Shown one piece after another: positions 51,421-61,499 of a DNA stretch of 64,000 nt. The first letter of the stretch is position 1. Each line of letters starts with the position of its first letter. The notes under the pieces are model-generated. The model saw only the letters and a program-made list of their open reading frames with translations. It ran no database searches and was not told the DNA's origin. The stretch comes from Echinostoma caproni (taxonomy: Eukaryota > Platyhelminthes > Trematoda > Plagiorchiida > Echinostomatidae): assembly GCA_900618425.1 (NCBI GenBank), contig UZAN01039822.1, positions 21,106-85,105 of the forward strand, written 5' to 3'. The translations under genes and the position numbers were made by a program.

Positions 51421-52619
51421 AATAGCTTACCAGTCAGCATTGTTTGCCTTTGCAGTTCCTGTTTCTGACATTACAGTTGTACTCAGGCTCATTATTATTA
51501 GGATGTATTTCCCTTAGACGCAGTTAAGAACTTACTACTGTGGTAGCTCACGATTTAAACCTCTGTGCATATCAAATCATGCTTCTAAACGTCCAGCTGC
51601 AACTTTTCAATCTCTCAAAACCAGATATCAACAAGATGAGTACAAATGTTGTATTCAGGGGTGCATGACTGCATTACATTAGAAGGAAAATATGGTCATT
51701 ATATATATCATAATGAGTATTATATGAATGACTAGACAAAATTTTCCTGGAGGCACACAACCAGTTTCGCTATTCTTGCCGCTCTTCAGGCATGTGTATC
51801 CAGTAATCTTTTGAAACTTCATTCATATACTTGTAACCAGGAGGTGTATTTTTGTTACAGTAGCCTTGTTTGCAACACCGGGTAATTTTTGGATAGATAG
51901 CCCTTCAGAGTCAGCCCATTGAAGAATTAATACTATGATTCGATGATTCGATATACATGTAATCTTGAGAATTCCAGAAAATTTGTGCGATAACCGATAT
52001 TAGAATATTATAGGGCGGAGAAGAGGAATAAGATTGGGCAGGTCAGCGACTCCTATAGCTGATCGTACATTGCAGCCTATTCCACAAATTCTCTGGAATC
52101 TTCGGTGGGTTGGTTTTGAAACAGACCGATTTTCAAGGAGCCTCTATCTTCCTTTAAAACTCCACAACCAAGATATGTTACAAAGGGAATCCCGGGTGTT
52201 CGTGGTGAAATTTCCATATTAGTGCAACTCAAAAATAAATACATTGTGTTCCCCAGGAGAATCGCTAGGATTCCTTAATCAAAGTTGTGGTCCATGTTGA
52301 CAACCGACAATTTAGTTTTGTGCATAAACCTTAGAAAAATCGAGTGAAGAATACATCGAGTGTGTTCTTCAAAATAGACCTACTAGTATTAGTGATGTTA
52401 CAATTCGGAGAGAATGCACACTATTGTATAATTGATCGATTTTTAAAGCTCTGGCAAAATTTAGAAGAACAATCTGAAAATGATAGTTATCATATTGCAT
52501 ATTAGTAAAATGGAAATGCTGAAGGAAACAACCTGTCAATGTAAAAGCTGATGATAATAATATTTCATGTCGGTAATGCAGGATTTGGTTAAATTTCAAA
52601 TGAGAATTCGTCGTTTATA
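51421..52619. other. Unassigned stretch
   Basis: No exon or repeat recognised; a + ORF of 62 codons at 52034-52222 has no motif. Confidence 0.5.
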
Positions 52620-52790
52620 TAGCAAATGAAGCGTGAACTGAAAAGCTCGGAAGCACTGGACAGCTGTTTCGACCTGGTTGGGTCTCATGAGCAGTGCGAA
52701 TGCATCGACCCGACTGGGGATCTAACCCGAGACTTCATGGGCCCATGAAGTCCGGGGTTCGATCCCCAGTCGGGTCGATGGATAATAATA
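52620..52790 (-). repeat. tRNA-derived SINE-like repeat (copy 3) with internal inverted duplication
   Basis: On the minus strand the family core reads GCACTGCTCATGAGACCCAA, CCAGGTCGAAACAGCTGTCC and AGTGCTTCCGAG, matching copies at 12.5 and 29.9 kb. Upstream of the core, where the others have one B box, this copy has two in opposite orientation: GGGGTTCGATCCCC (a perfect tRNA T-arm) on the + strand at 52754-52767 and its diverged mirror on the minus strand. The GCAAATGAAGCGTGAACTG segment at its edge recurs at about 29660-29680 near copy 2. Confidence 0.65.
52703..52780. repeat. 78-bp near-perfect palindrome
   Basis: Two 39-bp arms (52703-52741 and 52742-52780) are reverse complements at 36 of 39 positions, with no spacer; the centre GACTTCATGGGCCCATGAAG with its flanks is perfectly symmetric over 22 bp. 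Each arm carries a tRNA T-arm-like GGGATC-AACCC segment and the 7-bp CCCGACT/AGTCGGG pair. It could extrude as a cruciform or fold as a long RNA hairpin. It lies inside SINE copy 3. Confidence 0.9.
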
Positions 52791-55384
52791 TTATTAATTC
52801 TTATGACTTATATGACAAATTGTGTAATCGTTTTTCTAGAGGAAGGTATTATCAATCCAACAAACTCGGAGAATTAGGCAGCAGTAAACGGAATTGAATA
52901 TGCAGTCTCCGATACGACGTGATTGAGGTTTATACCCCCAAAAGTAAAGATATCCTTGCGGGGGTTCGAGGTCGACAACAGGAAGGCAAAAGGTTGCCAA
53001 TGCAATCTAGTTGTTCATTTTCTCCCGCTGCTCTTGGACCGTTTTTGTAGTCGAATTTCATGAAAAGTGTGTTTTGCTTACTGAGCAGAGTCCCAAGACA
53101 ATTCTTTCCCTGCGTTTTGTTCAACCGTGTTTTCAACACTTCTCTAATCAGAAGTCGTTGATTTACTCTTTGCGACCTTATTTCCACGTGATGTAAACGG
53201 CCACTACACTGGCACAAGTTTGCTATCAGGATTGTATATTCTTCTCTGACTGACACGTGATATTCGGAAAAGGAGAATGAAAAGGGAGTTTTCCCTTGCA
53301 CAAATTTATCCAAAATGCGAGTGCAGAGTCATTATAGTGGGAAAACTACTGAAGCTGTTTCATTTTGTAACCTGTCAACCGAACAAGCAGCTGTTGATTT
53401 TGTCTTTCATCCGTTCATTTATGCACCCTGTCAATGTTCATCTAGTTGCCATGATTTGCAAACGCACTTCTTCTGAATATCGCGGCTGTGCTACAAACCT
53501 GCTGAGTGTACGTTTTTGTGCAAGATACAGACATTTTTTCGAATTATTCTGCTTCAAACAAGACAGGTTGGATAGTCTGGGATGGTTCTTATAGTGTTTT
53601 TCTATTAGTTCGTAAATGTCAAACAAACGTAGACTGTTGTTCAGCGCAATACACCTCAACCATGCAGCACGACGTTCCATGCGTNGTTTCACGCATCACG
53701 AGCCACATGGAAGAAATCTTTTCAACACTTTTGGATCCACAATCCCGAATGCAAAATCACACGGTAAATGGTTTCATTCATACAGACTAAATAAAATTCA
53801 AAGTTAACTTTTCAAACATGCAAAGTACCTACACCACTGCAAGCAAGCAAAATTAACAAAACTAGCTAAACGTTCAGGTAGTCAAGTTCAAGTTGTAGTT
53901 GAACCATTACGAACATTCATAATTTCATGAATCGATCCAATGCCATTCGTTGGACTCCTGAAATTGACATGAGACCATTTGTGCAGTGAAAAAACAGGGT
54001 ACACGGATTTGTCAAAGCTACGGATTATTATATCCCATTTTGGGTTTGGATGTATTTAGGTTATACAACGCTAGTGGTCCTTAATTTTTGAAATACATCC
54101 TCTGCGTAATGCTTGTAAAGCAGTTGTTTCATGCGGGACACGATACATGAAACGCATGCATTGATTGTCAGTTAGTTCGGAAGTTGTGGGAGATCCAAAA
54201 CTATGCGGAGTTGCGTACGAAGTCTCCTATTACATAATTGATCTGATCTGAAAAACGCGACTAAGTGATGGTATCTGTGTATTCAGTGGGTTTCTTGTCA
54301 TATGTCTGTAAACCTTACAGTTAGGCATCGAGGTCGCAGTTAGTTTTGACAATGTATTAGTTTATAAGAGAGCAGCAAAGAAACCATTGTGCGGGAATTA
54401 TAACAATAAATAATGCAATTATAACAACGCACTTTCACACTAAATTTGAAAGCTAATGACAAGCTTAAGTTGGTTTGTTAAAAGAAATTCTGATGATTTG
54501 TTCCTAGAGAACCATGAAATGGTTTACGAAGCATTAAAAACAATCCTAGTTGTTGGATACAACTTAGTGGGTTTTATCAGCAGAATGGTACTCAATTAGA
54601 TTGTCTCAATCCATTGTGCTTTACATGCCTGCCATGTTCTTCAAAGGCACTCAGGCCATTACAAACTAATACCAGTTGCACGAAGTCTTCTTCTCCTTCG
54701 CCATCCATCTTGGGGGTAAATAAATTGCTAACGGATTGCCAAAAACACATAAACGGAGCGATATCGTGAAATATCAGGAAGTGCTGTTCGAATTTTATTT
54801 TCCGACAATTTAAAGTTAGGTTTCGAAATAAACAGCACATTCATTTGTAAAGTAATCAATTTTCTTATTTTGTACGTTTTAGTTTGAATGCAAGGCTTGA
54901 ACCAGAAAACTGTTCCTTTTTCTCCTATTTTTTTGGCAAACAATATTCTTTATCGCTAACAGTTGTGATAGCTTCATATTTCAGACCCATTAATTCTAAT
55001 ATAGGGTAGGAAAGTGCCTTACCATCATTGGTCTATGTTGGAAATACCTGTTTCACGTGCACATCACGAGTCATGACGGGTGTTATTGAAGTCTGAAGCC
55101 TTTCCCGAATTGCCTTGAGTTATTTCGACGTAAGGTCTGTGTGGAAAGGTCAAAGAATGATCGATTGAGACTAAACAACGGTGGTTAACGGACAATAAAA
55201 AAATCTTTATGAATAAGAACTCGTTTAAATCCTTTGCCGACAGGTTGCCCGAATCAGAGCAGATAATATATTATTGCAGCCTGAGCATTGGATTTATCAA
55301 AGCGTGACTCAGCATACTGAGGCCATGGGCTAAAACATTCCACCTGGTTCAAAGTCCCATCAATATATTAATGTTTGTTTGTAA
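52791..55384. other. Unassigned stretch
   Basis: No gene recognised. A 127-codon minus ORF at 52930-53313 and an 84-codon minus ORF at 53438-53692 (with one N base at 53685) have no motif I can name; a + frame at 53011-53196 overlaps the first. Minus ORFs at 54592-54943 likewise show no domain. Confidence 0.4.
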
Positions 55385-55414
55385 TTTGATGATATATATA
55401 TATATCTCATCAAA
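55385..55414. repeat. TA-rich hairpin beyond the 3' end of a Penelope copy
   Basis: Arms TTTGATGA and TCATCAAA enclose a run of TA units. The structure lies about 160 bp beyond the stop codon of the minus-strand Penelope copy, on its 3' side, and may be part of its untranslated end or its target site. Confidence 0.6.
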
Positions 55415-55572
55415 GCCGAAAGAAGACATATGTCGCGAGATGTTAACATTTCGTTTAATCTTCTCAATCGCTGACGTAAAGCAAACAAGCACATTTGTAG
55501 CACATTAGATTTGTAAATCCTAGTGAACGGACATGTGCAGTTAGATAGGGACTTAGAATTACAAAATATAGG

Positions 55573-56590
55573 TCAACTCCACGGCAGATGAACTGATTGG
55601 ATCAACAACTTTTGGGCGCACAGAACGGGAATATGTAATCGGATTAGCAACGCCTCACTTATCGCTAACGGTTTGGCATTACAATTATGTAACAACGGTT
55701 TGAAAGAGGAAGTGGGATTAATTATGTGCTTGGTTGTCATAAGGTGTTTTGCAATTGATGACCCCGGGTTATGTGTGACCGCCTGATTACTGAGCGTGGG
55801 TTGCGCCACCTACTTGACCAACCACTTCGGAATGTGTTCGGCTATCCGCTTTGATAATTGACGGTTGGTTCTGCCTATGTATGCGTCACCGCAACCGCAG
55901 GTGAACTGGTATACTGTGTGTGAGACGAAACTGGATTGCCGGCCATGTACATGTTTGTCCAAATCGATTCCACGAGTGGAGGCAATAAGTCGGAGTTGAG
56001 CAGCTGGGAATGTGCGGTTGACAGCTGACTTCAACTTTTGGTGCACATCATTCAAAAGGTGATCGCATTTAAAAGATAGTTTGATATAAAAGGCTTCCTG
56101 GGGAACAGTTGACGTTGGGTTACCTTTTTGAAATTGTTTACTGTGAATATCAATGAATCTTTCAGGGTAACCGTTTCGTAGTAACGTTTTCTTCATAAAT
56201 TCTTCTTCTTCTCGTACTGTGTCTGGGGAACAAATTTTTCTGGCGCGATGGAACAAAGATTTTACGAGTCCACGTTTGTAAGCCATGGGTGAGAAGCTGG
56301 AGAACCGTAGATATTGACCACCCCATGTTGCATTTCTGTGGATAGAACGCTGTAATGTACCATCTAAGCGCCTCGTAATTTTTATATCCAAAAATGCTAG
56401 AGAATCATTGCTTTCTTCTTCGTGGGATAGGGAAAGATGTGAATGAACAGAGTGAAATTGTCTCAAAAGGGATTCAAATGTTCAAACTCCGTAGGAATAA
56501 GAATATCGTCTACATAACGTCTGTATGAGGTGGACTGGGAAATATTATTGGCAAGAATTCGTTCAAAAATTTGTCCACCAAAATTTACAT
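55573..56590 (-). mobile_element. Penelope-like element with conserved GIY-YIG (copy 4)
   Basis: The best preserved Penelope copy. From high coordinates it reads GGQIFERILANN, SYRRYVDDILIPTEFEHL (YVDD catalytic box), then after a frameshift near 56466 a 218-codon frame: DSLAFLDIKITRRLDGTLQR, RNATWGGQYLRFSSFSPMAY, LLRNGYPERFIDIHSKQ, and the endonuclease VYQFTCGCGDAYIGRTNRQL with KRIAEHIPKWL. The C-x-C, YIGRT, Arg and Glu-His of the GIY-YIG nuclease are all retained. A single TAG at 55810-55812 then interrupts the same frame, which continues SSIAKHLMTTKHIINP to LLIQSVHLPWS and the stop at 55573. The 5' part of the polymerase is missing. Two lesions and the truncation make it inactive, but it appears younger than its neighbours. 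Confidence 0.87.
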
Positions 56591-56599
56591 TAAAAACAC

Positions 56600-57095
56600 A
56601 TACTATCCTTGTAAGACGCAGTCGGTGTTAAATAAAAATGACTATCTGGCTCAACATTGAATGACGAGCAACCTCAGAATCCAAGTCCAAGTGTTATAGA
56701 GGTTTATTCAGCTTCAACAATATGTGGTAATGAATATATTAAGCGTTACGATATCATAAACAACACATCTCAAATCGTGGCGTTCCCAGGGGGTATGCCT
56801 GAACCGGCGAAATAAACAATGCCAATCGAGAACCCAGATACAAACGAGGGAATTCACCACTCCGTCAAACGAACAGGCGATAAAGGAAATAAAGTCAAAG
56901 CGCACAAGGGGCAGGGCGACTCATGGATGAGACAGAGGACCAATCCGAATAAGATTGGGCAGCTCTATACGATAGTACTAGGGCAGGGTGAGTCGGACTA
57001 TATCAAGGTTAGGGACAACGGTCACGAGAAAGAGACGGACTTGTGGGTGGAACGTGTCGAGGGTGGCAAACAGATACAATGTTCGGTTTGTCTCG
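56600..57095 (-). mobile_element. Possible solo LTR
   Basis: Between two coding retroelement fragments lies a GC-richer block that, on the minus strand, has the layout of a retroviral-type LTR: a long U3-like part, then GAAGCTGAATAAACCTC (AATAAA signal) and a terminal part with TTGAGCCAGATAGTCATTTT. No matching second LTR or internal coding region on the same strand adjoins it, and the exact TG...CA ends are unclear. A 104-codon highly charged + ORF (56819-57133) overlaps and is treated as a by-product. Confidence 0.3.
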
Positions 57096-58087
57096 TTATA
57101 AAGATAAATATTTCAAAGGCTAATCTTATTTAGATTTCACAATCAGACCACTTTTCAGGCTGCAAACGCACTCGATCGTTGGCGACCTTGATACCTGAAT
57201 TTTCTACCCGAAATTTAATATAAAATAAAATTCATGCCGACAATAACACATGACTAAATTCTCACGGTTCTATTCTGGTGTCACTCACTCATTGTAAGAG
57301 CGTTTATTCAATTTTGTTCCAGATTGTCAGATCCGACTGACGTTCGGAGTGTATCGAAAAATCGATGTGCCATGTGATCTCTTTTATATAATTTGCAATT
57401 TTGAAAACACAGCGATGTAAGTACAGGTGAAAAGTAGCCGTTTACCGTGGGTAACCTCCCTCAAGGCTATTTTACAATCAATTTTGTTCCGCTTTACAAT
57501 GCCTCAACGCGTGTTTCACTACTCACAAGTAGTCGAACTTTAGACTTCTCTCTAAATCATCTTATAGTGGCGGTTTCTGTTGTCCTCCAGCACAACCGAT
57601 AACAGTAAATTAGTTAGTAAACAGTTCATTTGTATTCTATTCCTCAGACGCAGATGTTATTATAAAAGTAGTGCGTTGCGAATTAAATATATAGCAGATT
57701 TCATTTATGAGGTGTATTTATGGTGACCCGATGGTGTAAGAACACTAACATTGGAAAATGGAAAAATACACCAAAATTGCAAAAAAGGAATACGAGAATA
57801 ATGAGTCATAAAAGTGCCAATGAATAGCCAACCACACAGGTGGATTTCTGAGTACTTCATCCTGAGACTTGTCAGGGTCCTGCTCGATGATTGGTACCCG
57901 TTTTGGAAAAGTGCTGTGATACGATAGAATAGTAATTAAAACAGACCGAGTATTGTTAGTCCGTGCGCTTTAGTGGAAGCTGTTAACGCAGCTATGAAGA
58001 AAACCAAAGGATTAGTTCCGAATTTTCTGTGTGGTTAAGTAAAAGTATAACATGTATCGTGCAAAATAACAAAAATATTACGCATCG
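57096..58087. other. Unassigned stretch before the Ty3/gypsy copy
   Basis: Where gag, protease and the N-terminal half of the reverse transcriptase of the following element would be expected, no such motifs are visible. The element is therefore 5'-truncated or this part has been replaced. Confidence 0.5.
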
Positions 58088-60480
58088 TAAAAAGGTTTCC
58101 ACTCTTGACCACGGAAGAATTTCTTGTCAGAAGGTCTGAATCGCAAGTGTTTTCAAAACTTGATTTACGCACTGCATATTTCCGCATAAATTTAACGGAG
58201 GAATCGAGGCCATTTACAGTCTTTCTAACCCAAGAAGAACTATATCAGTATGAGGTAGTTCTGAGCTTTGAGCAGTGCCCCTACTGCCCGGCAAAAGTTT
58301 ATGAAGTTGGCTGTGGCGGACTTATGGGGAGGTATTGCCTATATTGAAGATAGTAGCGTTTTTGGTTGCTTAGCAGAATACCCTCACAATAATTTATGTG
58401 CTCTACTTCAGTGTCTTATTGACTTGAATATCCGCTAAAATGCAGACAAATGCTGTTTCTCTGGGCGCGAAATTGAGTTCCTTGGCTATACAATACAACC
58501 CGAGGGCATTCACCCGAATCAGACAATGTGTGAGCGATAATAAATTATCCTCAACCTCAACCTCCTGATCATTTTCTCGGGTTATGTTCATAATATCTCC
58601 ATCACGTAAAAAATTTTGCAACAGAAGCACCCAGGAGGTTTACCAAGCCAGACGATAAACCTGTATGTTGCCCGGAACAAATACAGTCGTTTGAAGTGAT
58701 TCGTTCCACGGTGTCTACCGCACCGACGATAGCCATTTTCGATGAGCATCTCCATAGTATTGTGACGCTTCTGACGTCGTTTGAGAGCCATGATATCGCA
58801 AGTTCATGATGGAGAGGAGAGAATCGTTGCGTTCGCGTCCCGATCCTTTTCGGTGACTCCAAGAAAGTATTCCGCAGGCGAGAAATAAGCACTCGCATGT
58901 GCATGAACCATTGAGAAATGGCACTTGTATTCATTTGGTCGTCCATTTGCCTTGAGAACTGATCATTCTGCGCTTACTAGTTTACTCAGTTGTAGCGATA
59001 AAGGTTACAGACCTTTACGATTCATCCGTTGGTACGCTCGACTCCTTAGTTACTTTTTTAAATGCAATTTACCCCAGGATCAAAGAATCAAGTAGCTGAT
59101 GCTCTATGACGGCTTCCGGTGAACGACCTAGGTGAAGGTGAAGATATTGAGGAGTCTAAAATTACTTCACAACTAGAAAACCGTCACTGCGGTGTGATCA
59201 CAAGACGGTTACTGAAAGAACATTCATAAAAGGATTTGGTGATGACACGGGTTAGTCAGTAACTCCAATCTTCCTGGCTAAATAAACGATCACTTCCCGT
59301 GGATCTCGCTCCGTACCACATCCTACGTCATGAACTGGCAGTGTATAATGTGCGGGGACAGATACGGGGTACATCGCAATTTAATACCGAACATCCCACT
59401 GTGCGCCCATCAAGCACATCCTGGGATAGTCCGCACCAAGACACGTATAAGAGAACATTACTGGTGGCCCGAATTAAAAGTCTCTGTTGAAGCAGCAGTC
59501 AGCAACTGTTCTGCATGCCAAAATTCTGATAAATCAGCGAAATCAATCTCAGCGCCCGTACAACCAATTGTGTATCCTATCAGCCAAGTTGGGAAATTAT
59601 ATAATGAGTCCTTTTGAATAACCTCCTATTCTCGTGGCCACTAGTTTCTACGGTAAATCGCCGGAGGCAATGCAGTGTGCCGAAGAACTATCCACTGTCG
59701 TCATCAAGTGGCTCGAAATCCTGTTTGATCGATTAGATATACCAGAGGAAAATTGACAGACATTGACCCACTGTTTAGAAGTAATAAGTTTCAAGATATA
59801 CTCCGTGTAAACGATGATAGACACTTAAGGACAGTTCCTTACAAATCAGTAGCGAATGGGATGATCGAGCGCCTAGCGAGAGCCCTAAACGAAATATACA
59901 AATCGTGCAACAGCTAGAAACCTCGTGGGAAGATGGACTGCTAATTTCCCCAAGTACCTACTGAATAATTCCTCCTTCCATGAATCAAATTCTCCGGCGA
60001 AATCCATGTTCGGTAGATGAATCCGTACAAAATTAAACGCGATAATCCCGTTGGTTGAGACTAGAAAAAAACGGAGGAACTTCAAAGGCAGTGCAAGTAT
60101 GAAGCATCATATCACTGGCTGTAAAACTGTTCAAAGTGGGCAAATATGGGCGGATTTACCAATCGGAAAAGGGAATGATGAGCTTAAACTCACGGCACCC
60201 ATGAAAGTCCAGAATGTTTGTTTTATACGTTAACGGATCGTTCGAAAATAAATGCAAGACGACTCTTCACGTCGCTTTTGAAGGATGTGTTTCCCGAAAC
60301 CTCACCGAGCCCAAACAAGACTGGCTATAAAACCGGAGTAAATTTATGGACTAGTCACAGGAGATCAACAAGAGATGGATTTCCGGTGAGTTGTAACCAG
60401 CGCCGTGAGTGGAACTGCGAAAATCGTCAAAACCCAACGAACATTTACAACTGTATTTCGTTTGTTGTTCCTTTTCTTCC
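58088..60480 (+). mobile_element. Decayed Ty3/gypsy pol: RT, RNase H, integrase
   Basis: Domains follow in pol order on the + strand, broken by many stops and shifts. Reverse transcriptase: LLTTEEFLVRRSESQVFSKL, DLRTAYFRINLTEESRPFTV; the YVDD position reads as YIEDS; then EIEFLGYTIQPEGIHP. RNase H: IAIFDEHLHSIVT, TDASD, EKWH-like and RTDHSA-like pieces between 58680 and 58975, then GSKNQVADAL followed by TGA in place of Ser and RLPV. Integrase: HQAHPGIVRTKTRIREHYWW with CSAC (zinc-binding HHCC), then FRSNKFQDILRVNDDRHLRT, VANGMIERLARALNE (third catalytic residue Glu kept), and SPAKSMFGR. The region after 60300 (RRSTRDGFPV) fits the C-terminal tail. The gag and protease parts are absent. It is dead. 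Confidence 0.85.
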
Positions 60481-60491
60481 ATGAGAGGTGA

Positions 60492-60870
60492 TGTTGTAGC
60501 CTATAATAAACTTATACGTTTGTCATGCAAGTCTGTGGCCAGATTGATTGATTGATTGATCTACTGATTGGCAGATGCAGTTAGCTAGTATAAACGTATG
60601 CACTCACGCCATACCGATTGACTCTACTACGGTATCGATCGGCCCCAGCTTCATTGATTGATTTTCTGACTGTTTGAATGTCTGCCTAACCGCATAAGGG
60701 TATTGCATAGCGCTTGAGCCAGTTGTCGGCCCGCTTGCCTGTCTGCTGTCCTGCGTGTTTCGCGTTCCGACTTACTCACCAGTCTATGGACCGGCTATAT
60801 GTGTGCCGTTTACAATAAACGTATTGCTTCATTCACTGCGTGCTTATCTACTTACTTAACCTGAGATACA
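60492..60870 (+). mobile_element. Probable 3' LTR of the preceding Ty3/gypsy copy
   Basis: Directly after the pol remnant an AGAGGTGA purine tract is followed by TGTTGTAGCC, the usual polypurine-tract/LTR junction. The block contains a GATT tetranucleotide run (60542-60560), a CAATAAACG polyadenylation signal near 60812 and ends about GAGATACA at 60870. No 5' copy is present upstream, so the limits rest on the TG...CA convention. Confidence 0.5.
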
Positions 60871-61499
60871 ATAATAAGGTATAACGGGAAGAGGGAAAAA
60901 TATGAGATTTTCACAAACACTGTACATTCAGCTTTGCATAGAAAGCCTGATTAAGCACCGGTTTCTTACTATAGCTCTTGGTATATAAAAAGTATCACGG
61001 TCGGCTGATACCAACATCATCATAAGCATCTTTGATTTTATAATTATCTCAAGATTTTTATTACAAGCTTTTGTTCATCTCCAAGAGATATTAAGATATT
61101 GGTATACTGTAGTACTGGTATTGTTAAATGTTGTCACTACATAGAACTATCTCGATACTGTATTCTCAAAGGATCACCTTTCGATAAAGTTTATCGCCCA
61201 GATAGGGATTCCTCTGATAGTGAAATAGCACAAATTTGGAAGCGTGTACAAATTCGATTATTTAAAAAAAATCGTGATTATTTATCGGGAGTAGGGTGAC
61301 AAAGGAACGTATATATGAAACGCTTGGTTGACTGGACAGCTGCCGACCATCTTGATTGTCCGGTGGTTCCGGACAGATACCCGAGTTCAACTATTCTTTT
61401 TTGATTGGTTGTCCCAATATAAAGTAGTTTTCAAGGGGCGTGCTCTCTCCGTGATTGTTTGGTATATGTTCAAAGTTTGGTATCTATCTGGAACCGTTC
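60871..61499. other. Unassigned junction between two convergent Ty3/gypsy remnants
   Basis: Holds the low-coordinate (3') end of the minus-strand element that follows, but its LTR was not identified. A + ORF at 61099-61299 has no motif. Confidence 0.4.

Noticed and set aside
52703..52780. A tRNA gene, because of the GGGGTTCGATCCCC T-arm and a 7-bp CCCGACT/AGTCGGG acceptor-like stem
   Set aside because: The middle folds as a simple extension of the palindrome; there is no proper D-arm or 7-base anticodon loop, and the block sits inside a SINE copy.
56819..57133. The charged 104-codon + ORF as a host gene
   Set aside because: It lies in a block with LTR-like features between two retroelements, has no recognisable domain and no splice context; kept only as a finding.
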